Assembly (NCBI GenBank): GCA_033964015.1
Contig: CM066916.1
Coordinates: 16,284,501 to 16,348,500, forward strand
DNA from: Scolanthus callimorphus
Lineage: Eukaryota; Cnidaria; Anthozoa; Actiniaria; Edwardsiidae
DNA: 64,000 bases
Direction of reading: 5' to 3'
The notes beneath the pieces are model-generated. The model was not told the DNA's origin. It saw only the letters and a list, made by a program, of their open reading frames with translations, and did no database searches. Positions 24,601-33,491 of the stretch are shown here, one piece after another; positions within the stretch are counted from its first letter, which is position 1; every line of letters begins with the position of its first letter. The position numbers and the translations under genes are program-made.

Positions 24601-25779
24601 GTAGCAGTCCTTGCAGCGCTACGAAAATAAAAAGACAGAGTTTTCCAACCCTAAGTGTTGCTGGAGATGCGAGGCTTGTGAGCCCAAGTACCATATTGTA
24701 AATAACACGTGTGTTCGCTGTCCTGGTGGTTTTACCCCGGATGTGAATCTGAGTAACTGCTACGAGCTCCCTGTGGTATATCCAACGCCCTGGGACGGCT
24801 ACACGGCACAGATCGTTACGCTAATAATTGTTGCATGTGGAACTATAGCGACATTTGGGACTGCAGCGTTCTTTTATAAAAATCGTGACAACAGGGTTAT
24901 CAAGGCTTCAGGTCGAGAGCTCAGCGCCATACTATTCATGGGTACCCTGTGCTGTTATCTCTCGGCTCTACTATACATGATTAAACCAACAGACCCAATG
25001 TGCGGAGTGCGACGATTTTTCGGTAGTGTTTCTATGACAATGTGCTACGCACCGGTTTTACTCCGGACAAACCGGATACACAGGATTTTCAAAGCCGCGC
25101 AGAAGTCGGTGACACGCCCTTCGTTTATAAGCCCAGCTTCGCAAGTACTCTTCTGTATCAGCATAATAGGCGTACAGGTGTTGATAACGTGCATATGGTT
25201 CTTATCAGACCCGCCACGCGCTGTGCATAATTACAAATACAACGACCGTACGCTGCTAGAATGCGGCATGAGCGACACCAGCGTCGCCATAAACTTGTGC
25301 TATAACATTCTCCTCATGTTAGTGTCTACAGTCTATGCGTTTCGGACGCGCAATTTCCCACGCAACTTTAACGAGGCCAAGTATATCGGCATTACAATGT
25401 ACATTTCTTGCTCGGTGTGGATTATTTTCCTGCCGTGCTACCTTAACGCCGAGGACAGCATCTGGAAGAGTTCTTTCCTCGCCCTGGCTTTAGTTGCTAT
25501 AGCAACTGTCACTTTGACGGGTTGCTGATCCCCCGGGTGTTCCTTGTAATACAGGGCGCCACAGTGGGACCAGAAACCCTCACCATGACAATGTCCGGTA
25601 ACAGTAAGCACCACGATAATCATCTGTCCGGTGGTCCAGGCCGCGCCGGACGGTACCAGCCTCGACAGGAAGTTGGGATTACTCAGTGCGAGGAGCAACC
25701 CAGAGAACGTGCTGAGTCTATACACCCACTAGATCCAACAGCAATGGTACCGCAACAAGTGGCTCCTCGGGTACAGTAG
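15619..25779 (+). CDS. Metabotropic glutamate receptor-like class C GPCR (three coding exons, two frameshifts)
   Basis: Coding exons are 15,619-15,700 (signal peptide, donor AgtaagT), 22,640-23,308 and 23,827-25,779. Splice phases match at both introns (AGT and GAC codons are rebuilt). Order: signal peptide; Venus-flytrap ligand domain (exon 2 carries GVVGPFRSD, FGATTTELS and HSTGNYGEPG, aligning with mGluR ligand loops); cysteine-rich domain (CCWRCEAC, CVRCPGG); seven membrane segments with RELSAILFMG, TKTNR-like RTNRIHRIF and NFNEAKYI. Total is about 890 residues, normal for mGluRs. From family knowledge, these are G-protein-coupled glutamate or amino-acid receptors of the plasma membrane. 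The segment that carries the amino-group-binding Asp in rat mGluR1 (SDGW) reads SNSW here, so ligand preference may differ. Two one-base losses break the frame, near 24,620 (before the CCWRC motif) and 25,526 (after the last membrane segment). Read-level checking is needed to tell pseudogene from assembly error. Confidence 0.85.
17708..17713. repeat. Left target-site duplication AATAGG
   Basis: AATAGG abuts the left end of the Polinton-type element (next bases AGTAGTATAG). The identical hexamer follows its right end at 22,487-22,492. A 6-bp duplication is diagnostic of Polinton/Maverick insertion. Confidence 0.93.
17714..18408. repeat. Left terminal inverted repeat
   Basis: The sequence from AGTAGTATAG inward to CTTGAGGTAGAG is the reverse complement of 21,682-22,486, with indels in the GC-rich GGAGCC and GTGAGCC repeats near the outer end and length changes in a C run. 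The outer part is built of GGAGCC/GGCTCC modules. It stops 30 bp short of the ATPase stop codon and carries an AATAAA, read on the minus strand at 18,351-18,346, downstream of that gene. Confidence 0.9.
18438..19799 (-). CDS. Polinton/adintovirus-type packaging ATPase (FtsK/HerA family) with N-terminal zinc finger
   Basis: About 453 residues from the ATG at 19,799. A longer frame to 19,853 would start at GTG and run through a TATAAAAG box (19,850-19,843), so the downstream ATG is preferred. Numbering from the ATG, a C2H2 finger (CPLC ... H-x4-H) lies at about residues 5-23, Walker A (GMTGSGKT) at about 74-81 and Walker B (LIVIDDQ) at about 147-152. An NLFTKGSHHRN segment follows, as in A32-like ATPases. 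The C-terminal third is Pro/Ser/Thr-rich and ends in a basic Arg/Tyr/Lys tail. From family knowledge, these ATPases pump viral DNA into capsids. The gene runs opposite to the two plus-strand genes, with a repeat-rich intergenic region between. The frame is intact over its full length, which argues for recent activity or constraint. Confidence 0.85.
   Translation of the reverse strand: MGRSCPLCGKHQNNISTHLSRIHGMDGADRKYWLQQEINQRGIPSFPRTQNTIEKHDLCGPFQLQHPFTCMVAGMTGSGKTVWVQKLLEQAQKTISPPPQRIVWCYAQWQPAYTALAMSTPQIEFVKGIPTNIEQDSYFDVHIRNLIVIDDQMIETGNDDRIANLFTKGSHHRNLSVIYILQNLFHQGKVNRNISLNSHYLVLFKNPRDQLQVMTLAKQMYPRNTHYFLDKYEEAVRKPFGYLFVDLKPATNDNCRLRTNVLPGEETAIEKTDDAIGKELLKFLSYQNMDLSPEKLRMRELHDKMNDILHSQTMSEGDKVIRYTQLQNDLLRMKHQASHTPPASVEPPVATPTYTTPQSIPLSSPEAATIPYSAKVVESPKTSFVPLTPTLPELTLTPPPSASITPKKPKKPKLKNILKNYLDDDADKDGPYLKSTLRRYRLRSYRSSPYKIK
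19843..19850 (-). promoter_or_regulatory. TATA box of the ATPase gene
   Basis: TATAAAAG on the minus strand, 43 bp upstream of the chosen ATG at 19,799. Initiation about 30 bp downstream would leave a short leader ending just before that ATG. Confidence 0.6.
19856..20400. repeat. Intergenic decamer repeat block (TTAGACTATG / GGTAGCTAGAC)
   Basis: About 545 bp made almost only of TTAGACTATG, TTAGTCTATG and TTAGACTAGGTAGCTAGAC units in varying order. AGACTATGTTAGTCT is a hairpin-capable inverted pair and TAGCTA is a palindrome. The block lies exactly between the divergent TATA boxes of the element's two transcription units, so it could be a shared control region or replication-related site. 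This role is inference. It is not a CRISPR array because there are no unique spacers. Confidence 0.85.
20453..20460 (+). promoter_or_regulatory. TATA box of the small conserved gene
   Basis: TATAAATA directly precedes an ATG at 20,461, which would therefore lie upstream of the expected transcription start. The next ATG, at 20,497, is 36 bp further on and fits a short leader. Confidence 0.6.
20497..20811 (+). CDS. Small conserved Polinton/adintovirus-type protein
   Basis: 104 residues from ATG 20,497 (context ACCATGT with A at -3). It begins SRVVKNNVGFLQAL, continues with a helical AxPEQVHALTQIAHNV segment and a charged stretch, then KEKKQILSQKGGGF and a hydrophobic end (LLVPVLALLL). The layout (short basic helix, repeated Lys, Gln-Lys-Gly-Gly, hydrophobic tail) is that of small proteins I recall from metazoan Polinton/adintovirus-like elements, sometimes compared with adenovirus core or minor capsid peptides. 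That comparison is recalled, not tested. It sits between its own TATA box and that of the next gene. The exact function is unknown. Confidence 0.6.
   Translation: MSRVVKNNVGFLQALCHCPRHQRQYLLDTATPEQVHALTQIAHNVGNGYIPLGDEEFSNIRRHGEDLGALASGSTPFKEKKQILSQKGGGFVQDLLVPVLALLL
20815..20822 (+). promoter_or_regulatory. TATA box of the acidic protein gene
   Basis: TATAAATA 43 bp upstream of the ATG at 20,858, immediately after the stop codon of the preceding gene. Spacing to the start codon is almost the same as at the element's other two promoters. Confidence 0.6.
20858..21055 (+). CDS. Acidic protein, N-terminal part (frame broken)
   Basis: A short frame of about 65 residues opens with a Ser/Asp/Glu-rich stretch (SLDSDSDMSSDDESEQEEE) and then a helical segment ending in SKDIF. 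The frame stops after a run of seven T (21,039-21,045), and a second, related-looking frame starts 8 bp downstream in another register. In comparable elements the two parts appear as one polypeptide. That is from recall and should be checked. The break may be a mutation, a sequencing indel or a programmed slip at the T run. Confidence 0.55.
   Translation: MVFAMKRSLDSDSDMSSDDESEQEEEKDGPRIKDVLNQISNAVPYQNARDLLHSIAASKDIFLVA
21063..21728 (+). CDS. Acidic zinc-ribbon protein, C-terminal part
   Basis: 221 residues: a basic start (MIRRKRR), a globular segment, a long acidic tract of repeated SDDE/ETDQSSD units (about residues 70-115), then a cysteine-rich region with CSHC, CGKC, CPVC and CYDC pairs that could form two zinc ribbons. 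The last 47 bp of coding lie inside the right inverted repeat, and AATAAA follows at 21,739-21,744, 11 bp after the stop. The frame is displaced from the preceding acidic segment, see there. Its function is unknown. Acidic plus zinc-ribbon composition suggests protein or nucleic-acid contacts, nothing firmer. Confidence 0.6.
   Translation: MIRRKRRIPNTVIADLVEFVLLPFSEDISPPRGLKAFLEGLAELGIDKRLIRNKAALNDVVTYESRETQSEQSSDDETDDNNESDEETDQSSDDKDVEQSDDEETEQSSDEDMRQVGDGVSGDIEKKADGLCSHCEGNNSYRIDIAGCGKCLWQDKMSGRYEKDKLYECPVCQKQSPMGKAWKGSFLRCYDCMAGSYYNKKKDEWKTLPQVKNTSEQTLDL
21682..22486. repeat. Right terminal inverted repeat
   Basis: Inverse complement of 17,714-18,408 and about 110 bp longer, mainly because of an extra GCTCACCCGCATGCTCACCC-type repeat and GACGTCATCCGGCTC module. 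It includes the 3' coding end of the acidic zinc-ribbon gene and an AATAAA signal. Confidence 0.9.
22487..22492. repeat. Right target-site duplication AATAGG
   Basis: Identical to 17,708-17,713 and directly adjacent to the element's terminal ...CTATACTACT. Confidence 0.93.
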
Positions 25780-28375
25780 CAGTTAGGAGGACCAGGTTAC
25801 AAGAGTTATAAAGCACGGGTCACGAGTAAAACACAAAAATAATTTTCCTCCGTACATATATACCATTTGCTGGCAACTTGTCCGGTCATATAATTTGCCC
25901 ATGATTTTGCCTATGCTTGGACAAACCAGAACATTGTTCTCATTGTTATCTGCAGCGATGCTCCATACAATTTGTTATATATATATATATATATTTTTTT
26001 TTTGGGGGGGGGGGGGGGGTTGCTCGTCGGGAACTTTCGATTCCATCCCTAAAAGATACCAAACATGTCATGGCTTAGTTGATTTTGACCCCTAAAAGGT
26101 ACCAGCAAGACGTATTTTTCCTCGTCATTTTCCTTCGTATTTTTTACGAGGGAAAATATACTGAAATTCAGGCTACCAGCACGTGTGATTTGCTTGATTT
26201 GCTAGAACGGATCTCTAACAGGTACCTATCTGGAAAAAAATTCAAATTTTACCTCATAAAAGGTACCAGAGGCCTGATTTTAAACCCCCTAGGTACGACG
26301 AACACCCCCGCCCGAAAAATAAGGGAGTGACTCCCCCCCCCCCCCGGATACAAATGCATGGATGAAAAGAAATTGCACTGGCAGTCTGGTGGGAATATAT
26401 CATTCCGCCTCTGTATAGTATGATGTATGATGTGTTCATAGTTACTATCTGCTTTGTATTTCCCATAAAATATTAAAAGTATACTTTCCAGGCGAGTTTT
26501 TATATGATCTGTATAACACATGCTAAATAAGCAATATGGCTTGTTCACATATTATGGCCACGTTAAAAAGTTGGCCTGTTCTCTCTCTTCCAGAATACTA
26601 CAGTATTATAGTATAGTATAGGGATTATATTGGGTAGTAAACAAACAGGGGCGTAGCCGGGGGGGGGGGGGGGGGGGGGGCCCCCCTTTCTCGGGAGATT
26701 TTTTTCAATACATTTACTGTATTTTCTGAAAATTTGAAAAAAATTTTTTTACTGAAAATTTGAAAATGTTCGTCCTATGTTTTCACTATTGCCCCCCCCC
26801 CCCCCCCCCCCCCCCAACCAAAATTCCTGGCTACGCCCCTGACAAAACCGAACAACAATGTAAACAGTTTTTGATAAAGTGGAAGAATGAGCCTCAGTAA
26901 ATTGTTTTAGTTTTGACTAATATAAAGTTCTCCATTCGACACCGGTGCTTAAACTGTAGGTTAATGTGGTTTAATTGCAAGGGGAGATTGTTCCAAGGAC
27001 AAAATTGAATAGACTTTACTTTACATGCTACTAATTGATCGCAGTTTGCTAGTGAGAGTTTATCGCATTAAGAAACTTCACGTGTTGTGAGGCGAATGAA
27101 AACTTTAACTAAACATGGTTCTGGTGTGAATGGGGCCCGTTTAAGTGTTGTTTCCTGCTAGCTAGGATCCACTGATGCCTTCTTGCTATTATATTTGATT
27201 TAATTCAGGTTACGAGAAAACGAATGAAAAAAATATATGGATTCTGGCGCGTAGCGACTTGTGCGCAAATACGGTACGGTGCGTACCTCATGACGCTTAC
27301 ACAATAACTGTACAGCAGAATGGGAAGCTGAGCTGATGAAAACAATGCACTACGTACCTTAAAACAACTTCTGGCTACGCCCTGGGATTAAGGTAATTTG
27401 GATACAGATAGCATATAGAAAACAAAAGGATGCTCCACCGCCTGAATTGCATTTTGACGGCTCGTAATTTCAGAGTGCTTCTACTATGGCAAGAGGTCTG
27501 CACTCTGCACTGTGACCTTAACAATATGTAAATATTGCTTAAAATACAAAATAAAGCATATTTTTTCAGAATAAATAGTAAACTCCTTTCATTACTCAAA
27601 TGCCCCTCTCATTGTCTCAGCGAGAATAAGTTATGGGAAAGGTCAATTTTGACCGAGACAGTGAGAGGAGCGAAGAAGAGAACACGGAAGCGCCAAGCGC
27701 ATGCGTGATGTGACGACAACGTACGTCGCCGAAGGGGAGGAGGGTGGGCAAAATTCATTCCCAACACCCGCGTCCCGACGTTGGTTTTGAAAAGACCACG
27801 ATATTGTGAAATCTACGGCTTAAATCACCCTGAGAGTGTGATAAATTACGTAAGACGTTACCAGGAAGAAATGCAGGGAATAACACGGGATAACATTCTC
27901 GCGTAGCGCAATTACGAGGGAATTTCAGTAATGAAAATAGTAAACTCCTTTCATTACTCAAATGCCCCTCTCATTGTCTCAGCGAGAATAAGTTATGGGA
28001 AAGGTCAATTTTGACCTCGCACGTTCGATACACTGCGAGCCGAGCCGTGGCGCTAGACAAAAACCGCTCACAGTAGAGAAAACACAGCGGAATCAACAGA
28101 ATAACACTCTTATCCTCCCAAAACTCAGAGGAAGGGTCAGGATTAAAATGAATTAACAAATTTCAATTGGCGGTCTTAATTGACTCAAGTAGCAGGGCTC
28201 GCGCCCGTAAATACTCCAGATTATAAAGTAGAATCTTAAACCGGAACAAAAAGAACGGACGCAGCACCTGCTAACTAAGTCGAATCAAGACGGTCCGAAG
28301 ACAGTATGAGGGTAAGTTAACTGTATGTTAACGAACCCCTATGATAGCGACAAAGGTAACAGGGACTATGAAAAT
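25780..28375. other. Intergenic repeats downstream of the mGluR-like gene
   Basis: No gene recognised. It contains AT dinucleotides and G runs near 25,980-26,020, several AAAAGGTACCAG-type motifs at 26,050-26,275, a CAGGGGCGTAGCC MITE (26,646-26,841), and a 76-bp direct repeat beginning TAAACTCCTTTCATTACTCA at about 27,579 and 27,939. Confidence 0.55.
26646..26841. mobile_element. CAGGGGCGTAGCC-type MITE with G/C homopolymers
   Basis: The termini CAGGGGCGTAGCC and GGCTACGCCCCTG are exact complements. Long G and C runs sit just inside each end. ACAAA flanks both sides (26,641-26,645 and 26,842-26,846). The termini resemble hAT-type MITEs, but only 5 bp of flank match rather than the usual 8, so the superfamily is tentative. 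Related copies appear near 14,557 and 42,560. Confidence 0.7.
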
Positions 28376-29151
28376 TTAGCATAGTGAAGCGAACAAAGCG
28401 GAAAATTGAGTTTGGCGCTGTTCAACAACATGCACCCATGCAACAAACCAATCAGAGAAATTAGCATTACTTGGAGCCAGAAAGCCGAGAAATTGAGTTT
28501 GGCGGTGTCTCAAAAGCACCCATATACTAGTAACAAACCAATCAGAAAATTTAGCATTACTTGAAGCTAACAAGCCGAGAAATGAATTTTGGCTGTGTTT
28601 CAAAAACACCCATACAAACCAACCAATCAAAAAATTTAGCATACTAGAAGCCAACAAAGCCGCGAGAAATTCAATATGGCGGTGTTTAAAAAACACCCAT
28701 ACAAACCAACCAATCGGAGAATTAGCATTACTATAAAGCCAACAAGCCGAGAAATTGAATTTGGCAGTGTTACAAAAACACTAATACCAACAAACCAATC
28801 GGAGAATTTAGCATTACTCTGAAGCCAACAAGCCGAGAAATTGATTTTGGCGGTGTTACAAAACACCCATACAACAAACCAATCGGAGAATTTAGCATTA
28901 CTATGAAGCCAACAAGCCGAGAAATTGAATTTGGCGGTGTTACAAAACACCCATACAACAAACCAATCGGAGAATTTAGCATTACTATGAAGCCAACAAG
29001 CCGAGAAATTGAATTTGGCAGTGTTACAAAAACACTAATACCAACAAACCAATCGGAGAATTTAGCATTACTATGAAGCCAACAAGCCGAGAAATTGAAT
29101 TTGGCGGTGTTACAAAACACCCATACAACAAACCAATCGGAGAATTTAGCA
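28376..29151. repeat. 84-bp minisatellite, left block
   Basis: About nine head-to-tail copies of a unit with AAGCCAACAAGCCGAGAAAT, GAATTTGGCGGTGTTACAAA, ACACCCATACAACAAACCAA and TCGGAGAATTTAGCATTACT. The unit is 84 bp, a multiple of three, so several minus-strand frames of 100-117 codons stay open by arithmetic alone. Older copies are at the left. The array resumes at 35,525 after the nested insertions. Confidence 0.9.
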
Positions 29152-29154
29152 TTA
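29152..29154. repeat. TTA target duplication of the 821-bp element (left)
   Basis: TTA here and at 35,522-35,524 flank inverted termini TGTATC and GATACA. The uninterrupted minisatellite unit has a single TTA at this place (GCATTACTATG), so the insertion point is exact. Confidence 0.8.
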
Positions 29155-29164
29155 TGTATCAGTC

Positions 29165-29177
29165 AATTCCAGCGGTG
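29165..29177. repeat. LINE target-site duplication (left)
   Basis: AATTCCAGCGGTG immediately before the LINE 5' end, repeated exactly at 34,711-34,723 after the LINE's A-rich tail. A 13-bp duplication plus poly(A) is the signature of target-primed reverse transcription. Confidence 0.88.
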
Positions 29178-29216
29178 TAAAAAACAAAAGACTTCGAGGA
29201 GGATTTCGAGGAGGTC

Positions 29217-29983
29217 ATGCTTGAGGGAAAGGACGCGGCAATGGCGGACGTGGCGTCGAAATCAAACCAAGATGCTATTATTGAGAAGCTTGGTGCTCTG
29301 GAATTAATTGCAAATGATATAAAAGCCCTGCATGGAGCAGTTTCTTCGATAAATAAGTCTATCACGAATCTTGAAGTCAAGTTTACGAAGCTGGAGGCGG
29401 ATTTACTTTCGAATGTCAAGGTGACCACGGAGCTGAAGGCTTCGGTTGAATTTGTGGGCAGAGAGGTTGACGAAGGGAAAAGAAATCTGCACAAACTGGA
29501 GAACACCACCAAGGAAGAATTAGGAAAACTTAAAGATCGCCTGCTAATGCATGAGGTCTACAGTCGTCGTGAAAACCTACGTTTTTATGGCATTTCTGAG
29601 AAAAAGGATGAAAACACCGCAGAGGTTCTTTATAGATTTCTAGAGGGGGAAGTTGCCTGGAAGACGCGCGAAATATTGAATTCCAAAGGGTGCACAGGGT
29701 TGGTCAGTCGGAGGATGGCAAGTCAAGGACGATATTGGCACGGTTCCTGAGGTTCTCTGATCGAGAAAGGGTTGTGAAGTGCAGGAGTAAGTTCGTCAAG
29801 GTCGCTGACGATGAGGAGGAATCGCCTTTTGGAATCAGTCACGATCTCCCACTCGAGGTCTCTCGCATTCGAAAACGACTTATACCAAAGTTGATAGAGG
29901 CGAGAAATGACGGCAGACGGGCAAGCTTTGGTAAAGCTGATCCCTTCAAACTTTACATAGACGGCGTCGAATTTAAGGAGTGA
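29217..29983 (+). pseudogene. LINE ORF1 (coiled coil plus RRM-like), frameshifted
   Basis: The first part (29,217-29,690) has heptad-like Leu/Ile spacing over about 110 residues (NLEVKFTKLEADLL), then YSRRENLRFYGISE, a recognisable start of the L1-type ORF1 RNA-binding domain. A one-base loss near 29,690 moves the rest into another frame, where SRTILARFLRFSDRE and a basic C-terminus follow. From family knowledge ORF1p is an RNA-binding trimer that packages LINE RNA. This copy cannot make the full protein as read. Confidence 0.75.
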
Positions 29984-30639
29984 CTTTTTTTTTTCTATAA
30001 GAAGTTTTGAATCTTCATAAGAAATATTATTATTAGTGTTTGGTCAAATTATGCAATCTTTCTTTTGGTTAAGAGCAGAAAGCAATAAGAACAATGGGTG
30101 CTTTTGTAAGCGAGACACTAGTTCATCGTAGCGTTAAGGGCTTCCCGCCTGCTGCTTTTGGAATTGTATTTGTTGTACTTGTTTTTGTTGTTGTCTTTGT
30201 TCTTGTGTTAATCGTCTTGTATTGTCTTTTTGAGTTGGGTTGGTCTGCATCTCCCTGGGGCATTTCCATCACTTTTGTTGTGTTTCACTAATCAGTTCAA
30301 TAGGGGTACTGAATGTACAGTTTAATTTACTCTCTCTTAATGTTCGTGATATTCGCGATTTTCAAAAGCGGCAAACGGTTTTCGCTTGGCTAAATAAACG
30401 GAATGCTGATGTAATCTTTCTTCAAGAGAGTCATAGCACAAAAGAGATTGAAAACAAATGGCGGCAGCAGTGGTCGGGCAAAATGTCTTTTTCTCATGGT
30501 ACAAGCCAAAGCAAGGGAGTCTCAGTTCTCATACGTGGTACTCTGGATTGTACAGTTCAAAGGATTCATTCGGATGAGGGTGGTAGATATATTCTCCTTG
30601 AGGCGGAAATCCAAGGTGAGCATTTTATTCTTTTAAATA

Positions 30640-30788
30640 CAGTAAAAACCCGCATATAAGAACCTGGATTTTAAGAACCTGTTAGGCTAGAATTATCCAT
30701 GTGAACCCCATGTTTCCTTGTATTTTTAAATCAAATAAGAACCTGTTTTAGCCTAAAATTCTAGGTTCTTATACGCGGGTTTTTACTG
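30640..30788. mobile_element. 149-bp MITE inserted in the LINE endonuclease (TA target)
   Basis: The termini CAGTAAAAACCCGCATATAA and its complement (with one change) define a small foldback flanked by TA (30,638-30,639 and 30,789-30,790). Subtracting it and one TA joins the endonuclease frame exactly at its N-I-Y-A-P-N motif. TA duplication suggests a Tc1/mariner-type family. Confidence 0.85.
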
Positions 30789-33267
30789 TATTTATGCACC
30801 AAACAAAACACAGGAGCAGTCTTCTTTTTTTCGCAAAATTTCAAGTCTATTAGATAATGTACGTGAACAAAATACGGACGCGAAATTGCTTTTGGGGGCG
30901 ATTATAATGTTTATTTCGATTCGTTTCTTGATGCCGAAGGAGGCAAACCAGCTGTAAAGAGTCTATCAAGGATTTAGAAGATATTATGTTAAGTAACGAT
31001 TTAATAGATATTTGGAGGATTCGGAACCCGGATACACGTAGGTTTTCGTGGCGCCAAAAATCGCCATTGATTCAACGTAGGCTAGATTTTTGGCTTATTA
31101 GTGAAAATTTTCAAGATGATATTCAGAAAGCGGATATTAATATTGCTGTAAAGACCGACCATTCGGCAGTAACTCTTTCTATTGACAGTTTATGCGATGT
31201 ACAACGCGGCCCGTCATCTTGGAAGTTCAATACGAGTCTTTTAGATGATAAATTATATGTCGAGCAGATGAAGAATAATTTAGCGAAGTGGCAAAGTGAA
31301 GAGAACTATAGCGAGGACCCACGGGTTAACTGGGACTGGTTAAAATATCTTATTCGCAAGGAAACTATCTCGTTTAGTAAAAAGCGTGCTCGAGAAAGGA
31401 GAAGTAAATTATCCACTTTAGAATATAACATTAAAATGTGTGAAGAAAATTTTTTAAAGAACCCCTGTACGGAGAATTGCGAAAACTTAGAAAGAGTTAA
31501 AATGGAATATGAAGAGGAATACGATTATATCACACAAGGTTTAATAGTTCGCTCACGTGCACAGTGGCTGGAGGAAGGGGAAAGAAGTACAAAGTTCTTT
31601 CTTGGCTTGGAAAAAAATAGGAAACAAAAACGTGCGTCAGGAAAATATTTTTGCAAGATGGAACAGAGTGCATCAATCCTAAAACAATTTTAGATGAATT
31701 AAATTTATTTTATTCAGATTTATATAAAGACAGATCCGATCGTGCTCTTAGTTCACACTCGTGCCCTTTTTGGATTCTAAGTATATACCAAAAATTTCAA
31801 GTAAACTTCGTGAAGCGTGTGAAGGTGAAATTACGCAAGCTGAATGTTTTAATATTCTCAAGGATTTTAAAAACCACAGGACTCCCGGTAATGATGGTTT
31901 GCCGATAGAATTCTTTAGATTCTTTTGGTCAGAAACTAGAGATTCATTGGTCAATGCACTGAATTTTTCCTATCGTCATGGGGAGTTATCGACATCCCAA
32001 AAACAAGCTATAATTGCTTTAATAGAAAAAAAGGGTAAGGATAGAAGATGGTTAAAAAACTGGCGACCGATTTCACTTCTTAATGTTGATGTGAAAATTG
32101 CTTCGAAGGTTTTTGCGCATAGATTGGAAAATGTTTTGCCTCATATTATCGACGTAGATCAATATGCTTTTGTTAAGGGTAGAACAATTTTCGACGCGGT
32201 ACGTACTGTGAGTGACATTGTTGAGTTCGTGAATTTTAAAAAGGGCGAAGGTATTCTAGCGGCGTTCGATTTTGAAAAGGCTTTTGATTCCGTAGATAGA
32301 TATTTTTTAATAAAAACTCTCGAGATTTTTGGTTTTGGTGAATCCTTCACAGCGTGGATCAAAACTCTTTATAATAATACGTCTAGTTGTGTAATGAATA
32401 ATGGCCATGCCACGCCCTTCTTCCCATTAGGCTCTGGGGTGCGCCAGGGGGATCCCTTTTCCCCTTACCTCTTTATAATGGTAATTGAGCTATTAGCAAT
32501 CTATATTAGGAATGACCCGAAAATTGAAGGTATTGTTATCGGTAAACAAGAATTCAAATTTGTGCTTTTTGCTGATGACCTCACGTGCTTTGTCCAAAAT
32601 AAAAGTTCTTATCATCGTTTAATAGAAGTAATAGGCGAATTTAGCTCTTTTTCTGGTCTATATCTTAATAAGGATAAAACGGAGGTACTCCCTTTAGGGA
32701 TCACTGTGTTAGACAATCCAGTTGAGCTACAGGTCAAGCAGGTAAGCTCCATGATTAAAATTCTAGGCGTATATTTCACTAATAATACTTCTCTATTTTA
32801 CAAAGCCAATTTCGACAGTATAATGAATGAGGTAAAGGAATGCTTAGGGAGTTGGAGCTGGAGGTCACTTACTCTTATGGGGAGATTTCAAGTTATAAAG
32901 TCTTTTGCAATTCCTAAATTGTTATATCGCATGTCTATGGTTTTTTGTAAGAAGGAATATTACCAGAAATTTAATACCCTACTTTACACCTTCCTGTGGA
33001 AGGGTCGCAAGGATAAAATTAAGAGAAAAGTTATCATTGGTGCTATTAATAAAGGGGGACTCAGGATGCCAGATATAGAGAGTATGATTTTGGCTCAACG
33101 AATAATGTGTATACAGAAGTTCATAGGCCCATTTTTTAATGCAGGGTGGAAATATAATTTGGAGCAGTATCTTAATTCAGTAGGGGGAGCCTTTTATTTC
33201 CATTGTAATTTTGATTGTAAGAACTTGCATTTTTTTATACCTGAATTTTATAAGCACTGTCTATTAA

Positions 33268-33491
33268 AGCCCAGTGCACACTTGCGACATAACGACATAA
33301 GAACGTTATGTTGCAACGAAAAAAGCATGGGAAAGTAATTGAAAAAATCGATATTTTCCATGGAACATCATTAGATTACTTCGCCAAAGCAATCTTATGT
33401 TATTCTTTGTAGACTTCAACGTTTTGAAACCACTAAATTTGGATCGCGTGATATTTTCCTATGTCGTTATGTCGCTAGTGTGCACCGGGCT
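33268..33491. mobile_element. 224-bp MITE inserted in the LINE ORF2 C-terminal region (TAA target)
   Basis: The left end AGCCCAGTGCACACTTGCGA and right end ...GTGTGCACCGGGCT are inverted complements for about 33 bp with three or four differences. TAA flanks both sides (33,265-33,267 and 33,492-33,494). Subtracting it restores a continuous frame through L-L-T-W-Q. The 3-bp TAA fits PIF/Harbinger, though TTAA with a shifted boundary cannot be excluded. Confidence 0.75.

Noticed and set aside
28376..29120. Minus-strand genes of 104-117 codons
   Set aside because: They are translations of the 84-bp minisatellite; the unit length is a multiple of three, which keeps frames open without selection.
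29159..29512. 117-codon minus-strand Ser-rich gene
   Set aside because: Shadow of the LINE ORF1 coiled coil on the opposite strand.
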